A stretch of DNA of 64,000 bases from Sebastes aleutianus. Its lineage: Eukaryota; Chordata; Actinopteri; Perciformes; Sebastidae. Below the pieces are notes generated by a model. That model was not told the DNA's origin. It saw only the letters and a program-made list of their open reading frames with translations, and searched no databases. The translations under genes and the position numbers were made by a program. This document shows, in pieces, positions 39,601 through 48,200 of this stretch. Location: the NCBI GenBank assembly GCA_916700875.1, contig CAKAKS010000066.1, forward strand, positions 10,738,243 to 10,802,242, written 5' to 3'. The number at the start of each line of letters is the position of its first letter. Within the stretch, counting starts at the first letter, position 1.

Positions 39601-40401
39601 TTATTTATTTTCTGAATTTCACTGACCAACGTTGCTCATCCTGAATTCACTTTGTAAGTAATTTAATTTAAATAATCAGCTCCTGAGGGAGGCTCTGCAA
39701 CATGTCATGTACATAGTAGAAATAAACCTACCTTTTGAGTGTGCTGCAAGTGTCCAATGAGGCTGCTGTTGGATAGGAGACGTGGGCTCCTGATGATTAT
39801 GTGTGTATCCAACGGAGGACTCCACATTTGCCCTCTCCAATGCATGTTGAGGTGTACACTGTGGACTCTGGTTTACACCCAATGATGGAGGGCTAATGGG
39901 CAGATGTTTTTGATGTGGTGATTGAGGGCCATTCAGTAAACTCTGGTGTGTGTATGGGGGCTGGAAATGGGAATATATTCCTTGGTAAGGGCTGTGAGGG
40001 GAGTAAAATGGCATTTGTTGGAGCTTGCAGAAGGACTGCGGCCCTTCCTTCGTAAGAGGGAGAGAACATGGAGGTATATATCTTCCTTGGCTTGCAGCTG
40101 GAACCATGGATGAAACATGAGCATCAGGAATGCCCCGCTGCACGCTCTGGTCAGCATTATTAGAATAAAGCGTGTCATGATGGTGAGGGTTGTTTCTGGA
40201 TGGAAAGGCGGCGAGGTTGTTGGGAACCTGCGGATGCTCGTAGCAGGATCTCTGGTCAGAAGGCGAGCTCAGGCTAAGATGCTGGAAGCTCGGCAGAGGG
40301 TTGCAAGGGGGTCCTTGAGGTGAAGCTGGGGACCAGCCGTTCTGGCCCGCCCACGGCTGACAGGGTGTCTGGCTCTGATTGGCTGTGGAGGCGTCCATCA
40401 T
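21676..40401 (-). CDS. SEC24C/D-type COPII coat cargo adaptor, 20 coding exons
   Basis: SEC24 pairs with SEC23 in the inner COPII coat and selects ER cargo. The exons, all joining in frame, are 39732-40401, 39289-39347, 38271-38327, 37182-37293, 36197-36324, 35797-35932, 34746-34855, 34068-34180, 33716-33907, 32636-32732, 31294-31398, 30983-31150, 29958-30054, 29100-29248, 28608-28746, 27224-27345, 26097-26276, 24761-24958, 23746-23835 and 21676-21816. The sum is 3063 nt, or 1020 residues plus stop, close to SEC24C/D length. Domains: a Pro/Gln-rich N-terminus (1-223); a zinc finger with Cys pairs near 357/360 and 379/382; a trunk (vWA-like) domain starting near LLLAIDVSASAV; a beta-sandwich and helical region (LPQYLRALPVYINSL); a gelsolin-like domain (LYLVHAPFTLLLWVG); and a C-terminus HLVEDKSPNGGASYADFL. 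RPELSMGSYEIL and LVEDKS..GGASY are C/D-type rather than A/B-type signatures. The trunk is divergent from SEC24C and SEC24D, so this is probably a distinct paralogue. Introns hold many transposons. Confidence 0.93.
22387..23688. mobile_element. TTAAAGGGTAA element in SEC24-like intron 19, with a MADF-like fragment
   Basis: TTAAAGGGTAACTTTGGTAT at the left and the inverse ATACCGAAATTACCCTTTAA at the right. The next inward text also pairs (TTCAACCTGGACCATATTTT). The interior holds an extra piece with the short open frame listed separately. Confidence 0.8.
23196..23303 (+). pseudogene. MADF-like DNA-binding domain fragment inside a TIR element
   Basis: MDKERLIDEVEMSFHYKHLN, then KVAAGWREIARELKVS. 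The start-LIDEV and W..IA.EL spacing is that of the first part of MADF domains, which are found in Harbinger-associated and host proteins. The normal segment between the two blocks is shortened and nothing follows, so it is a broken fragment. Confidence 0.5.
23970..24365. mobile_element. Short non-autonomous repeat, related to 33180-33330
   Basis: GAAGCCAATGCAGAAGTGCC and AGTCTATGAGAAAATGACCC recur in inverse orientation at 33180-33330. The right end CTTATATACAGTCTATGG is of a type I know from fish MITEs. Confidence 0.55.
25575..25790 (+). mobile_element. GGGCTGTCAA family MITE, internal fragment
   Basis: CCCCAAACTGCATGTGATTA through GGGGAGACTCGTGGGTACCC to CCAGTTTTTCCTCGCC. Lies in SEC24-like intron 17. 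Confidence 0.7.
26811..27012 (-). mobile_element. GGGCTGTCAA family MITE, end half
   Basis: AAGGCTGTCAAAGGTAACGT, GATAATAACGCGTTAACG, then GAATCCATTGGTACAGACCA to CACGCTCCAAACTT, where it stops. In SEC24-like intron 16. An AAAT microsatellite follows at 27026. Confidence 0.7.
27712..28205 (-). mobile_element. GGGCTGTCAA family MITE, other half
   Basis: Begins GATGGCCATTTTCAAAAGGG and continues to AATCTATTGACAATCCT. It covers the part of the family missing from 26811-27012, in the same orientation. Lies in SEC24-like intron 15. Confidence 0.7.
28209..28440. mobile_element. TTAAAGG MITE, partial copy
   Basis: GAGCCAGTGTTTGGTTTGTC to GCCAATAGATCCTCCGAAAT, without the outer ends. Lies immediately beside the GGGCTGTCAA half copy. 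Confidence 0.6.
29355..29925 (+). mobile_element. GGGCTGTCAA family MITE, in SEC24-like intron 13
   Basis: GCATGATTGTCCGTAGTTAA and ATCGTGATTAATCGC, then the complete core to GTATGACATGGTTGGTACA. The outermost TIR is lost. Confidence 0.75.
30178..30682. repeat. CGATATATCG-rich repeat in SEC24-like intron 12
   Basis: ATCTTGATAACGATATATAT at one side and GTATCGTGATATCTCGATAT, ending TATCGCCCAGCC, at the other. Resembles a hAT-type MITE, but the left end is unclear. Confidence 0.45.
31431..32450 (+). mobile_element. Full-length hAT-like non-autonomous element in SEC24-like intron 10
   Basis: TAGGGGTGGGG / CCCAGCCCTA terminal inverted repeats. TTAAATCA flanks both sides exactly (31423-31430 and 32451-32458). 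The size is 1020 bp with no transposase. Parts recur at 193-810 and 12812-13420. Confidence 0.8.
35065..35715. mobile_element. MITE with AAAGCC..TTTCCACC ends in SEC24-like intron 6
   Basis: AAAGCCAAGTTTCCACC at the left pairs with GGTGGAAACGGGGCTTT at the right. The inner GGACCCAGAACTTTTAGTCC and CCGAAAGTTCCGGTACTTTT show further inverted similarity. Confidence 0.75.
35950..35971 (+). repeat. Microsatellite (CA)n beside SEC24-like exon 6
   Basis: CA run starting 18 bases upstream (in transcript sense) of the exon 6 acceptor at 35932, within the zone where the polypyrimidine tract normally lies. On the minus strand it reads GTGTGTGT. Confidence 0.9.
36493..37037. repeat. GGCCCAGACACACC-type repeat in SEC24-like intron 4
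   Basis: GGCCCAGACACACCAAGCTC (36493) and GGCCCTGACACACAAAGCTG (36709) begin two related stretches rich in GCCGTCGG. Probable MITE pair. Ends not resolved. Confidence 0.45.
37808..38174. mobile_element. TTAAAGG MITE in SEC24-like intron 3
   Basis: TTAAAGGTGCACTATGTAGG at the left and AGCTACACACCATTCCTTTAA at the right. Contains CTCATTCTAAGGTAACGAAA, shared with 28209-28435, 47217-47740 and 52401-52946. Confidence 0.75.
38390..38640. mobile_element. Small MITE (GGGCTGCCTCCTCTTAGTC) in SEC24-like intron 2
   Basis: TAGGGCTGCCTCCTCTTAGT at the left and the inverse GGTCGAGGAGGATAGCTCTA at the right, 250 bp. Confidence 0.6.
39732..40401 (-). CDS. SEC24-like coding exon 1 (disordered N-terminus, donor module of the chimera)
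   Basis: This exon encodes 223 residues rich in Pro, Gln, Ser and His, starting MMDASTANQSQTPCQPW and ending at HSKG with donor GTAGGT. The 5' UTR continues to about 40434, where an acceptor CTCCAAG implies an upstream non-coding exon. The same start (MMD.xTANxS..PCQ.WAGQNGW), block order (SFQHLSLSSPSDQRS), phase-1 donor and 5' UTR text recur at 59061-59742. That makes it the source or sister of the chimera's first exon. A SEC24 N-terminus is normally variable and unstructured, so its duplication would not carry the coat domains. Confidence 0.9.
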
Positions 40402-40531
40402 CCTCCATAACCATCACTGATAGGTGTGTTTCTCCTTGGAGGCGGGATCAACACAAAACATGCACAAGTGATCATCAGGGTCGTGATGTGACTCTTCTCA
40501 CTCTTCTCAGACAGGCCAACAATTTCTTAAT

Positions 40532-41316
40532 GTACATTTTATTGGAGTAATTTTGTTAGTGCTATTGACTGGAAGAAAGTTTGGTCTTTACCGCAAAAGT
40601 ACCTTCTAACAAATAAGGTAAAAGAGGTGTCATATAAGTTGATCCACAGATTCTATCCAGTGAAACATTTCTTACAGAAGTTAAAGAGTGACATAGATGT
40701 AAATTGCTCCTTCTGCGAATCACATCCTGAAACTTGCTCTCATTTATTCTGGTCCTGTAAATATACATATGACTTGTGGAAAGATGTCAATAATTTTATA
40801 CTTGTTAACATTTTCTCAGATTTTGCACTGTACTATAGAAATATTATATTTGGCTGCTATGATTACAGTGACAAAGACAGTAATGCATTTTTTCTTATTA
40901 ATTTAATTTTAATTCTCGCTAAGTTCCACATTCACAAGTGTAAATTTACAAAAAAAAAAGCCTAATTTCTTTGTATTTATGAAAGAAATGGAATTATATC
41001 TGTCAACAATTTCTTCCCCACATAATAAAAAAGCAATGAAAATAATGAATGTATGCAATATCTTTAATGTTTTTAAGTGAAATTATTGTCATACTTTCTC
41101 GTAGTCTTTTTTATTATCTACTTATTTATTTTTGTTGTGTGTGTTTTTTAATTTTATGTTTGTTTTGTTTCATTTCTGTTGTCCTTTTATGTTCGACACA
41201 GCTCTTTGTTTATGTTTCCGCTATGCTTCTTCTGTATGTAAATGTTTTTAATGTTTTCTGCTGTTACTATGGATACTGTAAATTTGAAATAAAAAAAATA
41301 AAAAACAGAGCCATGT
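40532..41316 (+). mobile_element. 5'-truncated L1-like LINE (RT C-terminus and 3' UTR)
   Basis: Encodes the end of a LINE ORF2: IDWKKVWSLPQKYLL, then a zinc-binding motif CSFCESHPETCSHLFWSCKY (Cys/His pattern of the zf-RVT region), then LILAKFHIHKCKF. The 3' UTR follows with a terminal A-rich end. It lies between P1 and the SEC24-like ATG. A likely target duplication AATTTCTTAATG (40524-40535) / AATGTCTTAATG (about 41667-41678) brackets this element plus its tandem 3' copy. Confidence 0.8.
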
Positions 41317-41668
41317 TTCCACATTCACAAGTGTAAATATACCACAAAAAAAAGCCCAATTTCTTTGTATTTATGAAAGAAATGGAATTATATCTGTCAA
41401 CAATTTCTTCCTCATATAACAAAAAAGCAATGAAAACCATGAATGCATGCAATATCTTTAAAGTGAAATTATTGTCAAACTCTCACGTGGTCTTTTTTAT
41501 TTTATTTTTTTAATTTGATGTTTGTTTTTCATTTCTGTTGTCCTTTTATGTTTGACACAGCTCTTTGTACATGTTTTCGCTATGCTTCTTTTGTATGTAA
41601 ATGTTTTTAATGTTTTCTGCTGTTACTATGGATACTGTCATTTTGAAATAATAAAAAACAACAACAAC
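41317..41668 (+). repeat. Tandem copy of the LINE 3' end
   Basis: Repeats 40922-41316 from CCACATTCACAAGTGTAAAT to the A-rich tail (ACTATGGATACTGT..TTTGAAATAATAAAA). It lacks the reverse-transcriptase part. A third copy lies at 47905-48200 next to P2, as expected from the segmental duplication. Confidence 0.8.
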
Positions 41669-41669
41669 A

Positions 41670-42167
41670 ATGTCTTAATGCAGAGAGCATCTTTGCAAAC
41701 CAACAACAACAAGAAGCACAATTTAGCTTTCTCTGTGAGATAAAAACATGTTTGAAACGTGTGTAGCAGCTCACCTAGCTCTGTCACATCACCAGCAGGT
41801 TACTGACTACATGATCTAAACGCTTATAAGAGAAAATCCTCGACAGATATTATGATAATTAATATATTAATTCTGTAGTTAGCTCATATTAGCCCACAAC
41901 ACAGATGTTATTACCGTTAACGTCTTCATTTCCTCCTCTGCGACGGAAGAGAAACACTTCAGAGAGGTTAAACATTCATTATTTACATTATATTAATATT
42001 AAATCCCATGATAAGATGCTATTACATGACTGACTTGATGATTTTAGCCATAAAACACCAACAACAATGAACCTGCTGCAATGTTAGCATCAAGTTAGCG
42101 AGAATGACAGCAACGCACTTCCGCCTTCCTTTTCAAAGTAAAAGCCTGCGATAGTTTGGGATACTAG
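41670..42167 (-). promoter_or_regulatory. SEC24-like upstream region (P1): probable promoter and non-coding exon
   Basis: Lies about 1.3 kb upstream of the SEC24-like ATG and is repeated nearly base for base at 48190-48690. Read on the minus strand it holds an ETS-type site GCGGAAGTG (42116-42124). About 200 bases further is a possible non-coding exon ending GACGTTAACG with donor GTAATA (41915). The matching acceptor would be CTCCAAG at about 40434. No TATA box was seen. Promoter identity is inferred from position, conservation and splice logic. Confidence 0.5.
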
Positions 42168-43060
42168 CGTTCCAAATCGCATACTTTTTTTTTTTTTTAC
42201 TTTTAGTACATACTGCAGCTGAGGAAAAAGTAAAAATGGGCGTTGGGTTTTCCTTTCCTGAAGCAGGAAGTCATCAGTCCATGTGTCAGGTGGTCAGTGC
42301 TATGGTGCCGTCTCCTGGCCTGTTGGTGACACTTTGATTATGGCGTAAAGGGATGTCACTGCAGTACCAACCCGACCTTTTCTGAACCCATGCTGGGACA
42401 CTTCCAATTGTACAGATAATACTGTAGATTTCCATCACCGATTCCGAACTTAAGCTTCTCCAAGAAAGTCTTGTTTTCCATTAGATCCAGTGCATTGAAG
42501 ACATCAAACCCTTTCGATTTGGCCAGGATGAGGGCGTCACACACCAGGTCGAGCGGTGGTGTGCATGTTGTAGAAGGAGTACGCTGCTTTGGACTGCGGT
42601 GCACAGGGTAGTTCATAATGGTGGAGGGCAGTGTGTAGAAGCTCAGGAAATCCGTTACCTTGCCATCGTTATCTTGCCATACTACTGTTGCATGCAGTAT
42701 GCCTATTACTGGGACATACTACTTTGTCAAAACATTGCACCTTGAACTTTGACCCTCTTGGTCGTATATTTGCTATGCAGAGGATTGTGGGTCAGAATAG
42801 CCAGAAAAAATACTGCATTTGACATACTATGTTTTGGGATATACCAAATATTTTCTGGCATACTAAATAGTATGGTAGTGTGAGTATTGGAGCGCACAGC
42901 AGGTTGCATTCCTCTGAGCAGTGAATATATAAGCAAGAGGGTCAAAGTTTGTGCAATGTTATGATGAATTGTATGCATACTGCATGCAACAGTACCTACT
43001 TTATAAGGGCAGCTGCAGTACGTACTTAAGGAAAAAGAAAAAGTATGCGATTTGGAACGC
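42168..43060. mobile_element. TIR transposon carrying a gene fragment
   Basis: Left end CGTTCCAAATCGCATACTTT and right end AAAGTATGCGATTTGGAACG are exact inverted copies over about 20 bases. Inner parts (CAGCTG..GTAC) also pair. CTAG flanks both ends (42164-42167 and 43063-43066), suggesting the target duplication. The interior contains a reversed N-myristoyltransferase fragment and low-complexity CATACTA-rich arms. No transposase seen. Inserted at the edge of P1. Confidence 0.8.
42356..42675 (-). pseudogene. N-myristoyltransferase C-terminal fragment captured in a transposon
   Basis: About 105 codons of the NMT C-terminus. The first block is DNDGKVTDFLSFYTLPSTIM. After two compensating frameshifts near 42588 and 42565 the frame reads LILAKSKGFDVFNALDLMEN, KFGIGDGNLQYYLYNWKCPS and a natural C-terminus KVGLVLQ with stop. 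NMT attaches myristate to N-terminal glycines, and its C-terminal carboxylate takes part in catalysis. Here only the last fifth of the enzyme is present and the frame is broken, so no activity is expected. No intron is visible, pointing to an mRNA or single-exon source. The match is very close to vertebrate NMT, so capture is fairly recent. Confidence 0.88.
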
Positions 43061-44053
43061 AGCTAGACATAATAATTACTTTACAATTAAAAAAGAATTA
43101 CAAATCAATCTTATATTTGTGTTTCTTGTCCTTAATTTTACTTTTTTTTATTGCATGATGTGAAATAAGTTATTGCTAACAGAATTTGTAATATATCTTT
43201 GTTGTTTGGTTGGATTGATGCAGTTAGTGTTTGAGTTTTACAGATTTTCTTTTTTCCTTTTGGAAGTTTTTCTTTTTTTTCCGGAGACATATGCAGGCAT
43301 GAAAACAACTAGAAATAAATAATAATAAATAAATAATTATTTATAATTACTTTACAATTTAAAAAAAAATTACAAATTAAAAAGCTGAGTAATTACTCAT
43401 AAAACGATTACAGTTTATTATACATGTTTGTTATATATTCATAATATACTTACTAGAAAATAGACATTATATTATATATTATATAGATATAAATGGATTA
43501 CATGGTAATATATATTTTTTGTCATTGTTTATGGTCATTCCCAACAGCCTTTACTGGCGCAAAGTACAGTATATCACGGATCACATGGTTAAGATTATAT
43601 CTGCCTGTTTTACACTCTTTGGCCGGTGGCTGGTAGTTTCCTGTGCACATGAAGCCTCGAGAAATGAACCCTTTTCTGGAGCAATTTGCTGGAAAGCTTC
43701 AATGCTTCATGAAGCTTCAGCTCGCCATCACTAGTTTGGATACTAGAAATAAATAATTACTTTACAATTAAAAAAAATAAAAAATACAAATTAATAAGCT
43801 ATGAACTATCATAGCAGTATATAACTCATACTGAGTTTCCTCAATAAATTACAGATCAGTTGTTGTCTGTATGTTTTGTTGGACACGAAGAAAGAATATT
43901 TACATACTTAAGTATAATTTTGAGGCATTGTACTTTAATTCCGTTTACTGCTTATATACTTACACACTTATATAGTCCACTTAATTTCAGAAAAAGAATT
44001 ATGTACCTTTTACTCCACTACAGTTATTTAAAGACCTGAGTTCATAAAATATT

Positions 44054-44447
44054 TAGGGATGAACCAATACCAGATTGGATGTTAGGCCGATATTGACTCA
44101 AATAGCTGGATCGGGTATCGGTGACAATAGGGCCGATCTATTCAGTTCACGTCTATGTTTATATACTGAATACATTATATACTGGAATTTGAATTCCTGT
44201 TTGAGTTTTGACCAATGTGTTGCTGCATTTAAATGTTTTACACTTGAATTTTAATTCCTGTTCATTTTTAAGATTTTTTACCAAGTTACTGGAGTACGAT
44301 TTATTATTTTAATAATAAATAACAATTCAATGAATTTGTAGCTTTGTATTTATTTGTTAGATTTACAATTAAACACTGGTATCGCATCGGGACTCGGTAA
44401 CGGCCGACACCCAAAGGACTGAAAAAGTCGGATCGGTGCATCCATAG
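44054..44447. mobile_element. GATCGGTGCATCC-type hAT-like element
   Basis: TAGGGATGAACCAATAC at the left and GGATCGGTGCATCCATAG at the right form imperfect terminal inverted repeats. The interior matches 1346-1776. It lies between P1 and the copy B tail; no counterpart in copy A. Confidence 0.65.
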
Positions 44448-45307
44448 AAATAATACTGTCAAGGATTACTACCTACCTTCCCAACATACAGAATTAATTT
44501 ACTATAACATATACATTAAATATTAATATCTAAAGGAGTAGACATTAGCTTCACTTTGAATGTGAGCCACACTACAACATTAAAATGCTGCCAACATTTT
44601 ATTAGTAATAATATTCTGAAAATATTTAATATGGTAATATAACACTGACTGGGGCCATTCTGCTGCCTCATGAGTACTTTTACTTTTCAAACTTTAAGTA
44701 TATTGGGTTGCTAATACTTCTATATTTTTACATTAGTAAAATTTTGAATGTGTGACTGTGCTGCTACTTTTACATGATTATCATTCATACATACAAGGAC
44801 AAATATAAAGTAGGCCCGACAGGGTGGCGCAAATCAATGAAATATCACGCGTACACAATTATGTGAGTGGAATACAGTTAACTTTTGTTTTTGTTCACAC
44901 AAAAACTTTACTTTATTGGTGGTAAGTTGTTATACAAAGGCGAACAAAACACAGTATACCAAAGAGGATAACAAAATACAGTATACAAGATAACTTAACT
45001 TGCAGCTCCAAAAACGTACTAATTATCCCTTAGCTTATCAAACTAATTATTTGTCAGTGTTCATGGGCTGTCTCTTTCCAGATTAACTTAATAAAATGAA
45101 ACAAAACCACAGTGAAATTTATACTGTAATCATACAAAGTAAGATAAAAAATAAAAATGATGAACTATAAATCTATTCTTGGCCATCCTAATGGATGCAA
45201 ATGCTCACAATTGGAGACAGAACAAATGAAAGACAAGACAAAGGAGGAACAGAGGATGGTGAAGGATAAGAAAATGGAAGAGGGATAGATAACCCATCTA
45301 GAACTGT

Positions 45308-45597
45308 TTAATAATGTCCAGTAGTCTGCTGTGGTTCCGCTTGCCCAGGCCGGTTACGGTTTGAGGATGTAGCTTGGGAAGATCCGCTTTGCCTTTTTAG
45401 GGCAGTGATCCTGTTTCTGACGTAGTCCTTTACCCCTTTCCATGATCGGGTCCTCAGTGCTTCTGGCTCAGCCTCAAGACACTGAATGCAGTCGTTTTTC
45501 TGAGGCACTTTGTGTCCTTCAATTAAACGCATCATGTGTCTTTCAACAGCAAGAACCTCTGCTTCCTCCCACTTATGTTTACCCTTATAGCTGGAGC
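45308..45597 (-). pseudogene. Copy B of chimera terminal exon (SANT/Myb-like domain), open frame
   Basis: 290 nt, with the same acceptor, stop and protein as copy A over the whole exon. By eye the exonic differences look silent. A frame this well kept means the duplication is recent, or the exon is still used, for example by splicing from the promoter copy at 48.5 kb or by read-through from the full gene. Confidence 0.8.
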
Positions 45598-46538
45598 CTG
45601 TGGGGTGAAAGGGAAATGAGTCAACTTTTGCCATCACAAAAATAACAGGAAGACAGATTGTTCTCTCTCTATGGCTACCCAGTATCTCTCCATCTTCACC
45701 ACCCATATTTTCTTTATGTGTTTTGACATCTAATTAAAGGTTTAATATGTAACCGTTGTCGGTTGCTGTTTGTAAACACACAGCATTCAAAGTTGGCCAC
45801 AACTCCACAGCTTAACGAGCCGAGAGGGAGAGAGAGAGAGAGAGAGAGGGCAGCGATAGTCGAGCGAGCTATAGAGTGACTGAAGAGAGAGAGCGGCGTT
45901 AGTGAGAACAAGGCAGCGAATCATAGGATTTTGAATGAATGCAGACTGTCTGCGGCTCAGAGCTGCTCTCGTCAAACTACAGACACACACCGATCATAGC
46001 TGCACTCACAGCACAGAGAAGAGCAGGGGGATCACTGGAACACATGCACATAACACAACCCGTTCTCATCCGTGATATACCGCCGTTTTGAATCTAACAG
46101 AGTAAAGGGGGACTTGTGAGTCGATATCAGATGCTGAGGGGTGAGACAATGCAGCTGCATTTGACCACCTGAACGGGCTGCACACCCTGCGTGCTGTTAT
46201 TGGCTCGGGTTACACCCCCACGTGGGGCCCAAAGGCTGTTTGCAGATACCCAGAAGCGTCCCGAGTAAAGCAAAATAATAAGAAAAGAGAAAACACAGGC
46301 AGAGGGCTGCACGGATCTCTGCAGAAAGAGACACTGACACACACTTCTGGTGGGTCATAAGTGATGATTGAGTGGGATTATTTTTGTATCAGCCTATACA
46401 TTACTTTTTGGTTAATTCTTGCATATTATACAATTAAGCTTGGACAATGAGGTAGTCCAAGAACTCTCGTAGATACTTTGTCTCAACTTCCCCTTTGAAA
46501 TGGATAGAATGACTGTTAATGATCACCAAATTTACTAC

Positions 46539-46658
46539 CTTTTTTGCCCGATTTGGGAGGTACGGTCATGTTGGTGCCTGTTGTTGCTCCATGATGAGGA
46601 TCTGCTGGTCCATAGCGTGCACCGGAAAGCTCATCGTGATCCCATGATGCAGCTCTCT
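46539..46658 (-). pseudogene. Copy B of chimera exon 8, open and with both splice sites
   Basis: 120 nt, the same length as copy A (51890-52009). It encodes RAASWDHDELSGARYGPADP and then a PHHGATTGTN / VPPKSGKK end. By eye only a few substitutions separate the copies (G to D; E to K near the donor). The acceptor AATACAG and donor GTAGTA are kept. It is listed as a pseudogene because the 5' part of the gene is missing from this copy, but it could serve as an alternative exon. Confidence 0.8.
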
Positions 46659-47216
46659 CTGTATTGAAGACAAAAAGAAAAAAGTCTTCTTTTACATATC
46701 CCGTCTGCCTACACACACATTTCCCACACTCAATGCAGAAAAGCCAGCAAAATAAGTGACTCAAAGTGTCAAACTGCACCCAGACTAAGATTTTGAGCCA
46801 TTACTACATAAATAGATCACAGCACTAATATCCACCCACTTGCCTTACGATACCAAGTAAAAATGACAAATGAAAGGTATTCATCAATACTGGACATTTT
46901 CAAAGTCCAATCACAATGTTTTTAGAGTCTTCAAACCAAGCTTTAGCTATATTCCAGGATCCTGTATTTATGTTAATTTATAATATATAATAATAATTAA
47001 TATAATTTTAATTTTGTATGAATGTAACTGTCCTAAGATAGTGATAGGAAATCAGCACTGACACACCTGGGTTTATCACAGGTAACGTTTGGAAACCAGG
47101 TTAAAATACACAGGTTTTGCAGTGAAGTTAAAACTGTGGCTGCCCAAATAGTGAATAACAATCTGATTATTTTGTGACTAATGTACAGGTAACACGTAAG
47201 GCTATTCCCACTACAC

Positions 47217-47740
47217 TTAAAGGAACAAAGTGTAGCATTTTGGAGGACAAATTAGCAGAAATGGAATATAATATTCATAACTATGTTTCCATTAGTGTAT
47301 AAACACCTGAAACTAAGAATTATTGTTTTTTCGTTAGCTTAGAATGAGCCCTTCATATCTACATAGGGAGCGGGTCCTCTTCATGGAGTCCACCGTGTTG
47401 CTCCGTCATGTTTCTACAGTAGCCCAGAATGACAAACCAAACACTGGCTCTAGAGAGAGCCTTTCGCGTTACCTGGAGGCCACCGTAGATCTCCGACACG
47501 CTTGTGAAACTGCGGTAACGTGAGCCGCACAGTGCAAAACCGTGGTACCGCCAGCCGCCGTCTGACTTCCGTTGCTCCTAAAGTAGTGTTATCATAGTAA
47601 GGATGGCCTCTGAGCGAGGTGAACAGCGTTACCACGGTTTTGCACTTGGAAAGGGAGGATTGAGAAAAGGGGTACTCATTTGGTTGCAGTCTGCGACCGC
47701 ACCACTAGATGCCGTCAAACCCTACACACTGTACCTTTAA
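47217..47740. mobile_element. TTAAAGG MITE, complete, in copy B
   Basis: TTAAAGGAACAAAGTGTAGC at the left and the inverse CCCTACACACTGTACCTTTAA at the right. The homologous copy A element is at 52401-52946. Confidence 0.8.
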
Positions 47741-47838
47741 CCACAGACTGTCCCCCTTTCTAAATCACATTTCATCCTGAACTATGTGAAACTTCACTTA
47801 CACTTTTAAATCATTAAAAAAAGAGGAAAAATTCCTAC

Positions 47839-47901
47839 CTTCAGGATCCATTTCGACGTCATCCAGCTGCATGCTGCTGTCCTGTAGCAGGCAGTAGCAG
47901 A
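47839..47901 (-). pseudogene. Truncated copy B of chimera exon 7 (3' end only)
   Basis: About 55-60 bases match the last part of exon 7 (MQLDDVEM, then donor GTAGGA). The match stops abruptly at GTAGCAGGC near 47893. On the other side lies LINE 3'-end sequence identical in kind to 41390 (GAATTATATC.GTCAACAATTT). The acceptor and the rest of the exon are absent, so it can only be used as read-through. It marks the junction of the tandem duplication. Confidence 0.85.
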
Positions 47902-47904
47902 AAT

Positions 47905-48200
47905 TATATCCGTCAACAATTTGAATATGTGAATATAATAATGAATACATGCAATATCTTTAATGTTTTTAAGTGAAATTCTTGTCATACTCTCGCGCAG
48001 TCTTTTTTATTATCTACATATTTATTTATTTTTATTGTGTTTTTTTTATTTGATGTTTGTTTTTCATTTCTGTTGTCCTTTTATGTTTGACACAGCTCTT
48101 TGTTTATGTTTTCGCTATGCTTCTTTTGTATGTAAATGTTTTTAATGTTTTTCTGCTGTTACTATGGATACTGTCATTTTGAAATAATAAAACAAAACAA
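47905..48200 (+). repeat. LINE 3' UTR fragment at the duplication junction
   Basis: Matches 41390-41668 (GTCAACAATTT, CTCTTTGTTTATGTTTTCGC, ACTATGGATACTGTCATTTT). It begins abruptly beside the truncated exon 7 copy and continues directly into P2. Confidence 0.8.

Larger units (their letters stand above)
44815..47893. repeat. Tandem segmental duplication, copy B tail part
   Basis: Aligns by eye with 49436-53101 (copy A) from GGGT.GCGCAAATCAATGAA to the end of the exon 7 fragment. The match covers introns, MITEs and exons. Copy A has an extra LINE fragment (49911-50719). It lacks about 170 bases that copy B keeps near 47062-47237. The unit continues leftward in copy B to the SEC24-like promoter, as copy A does to 48180. 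Confidence 0.85.

Noticed and set aside
41049..41743. Hydrophobic plus-strand frames resembling membrane proteins
   Set aside because: Translation of the T-rich LINE 3' UTR, duplicated in tandem.
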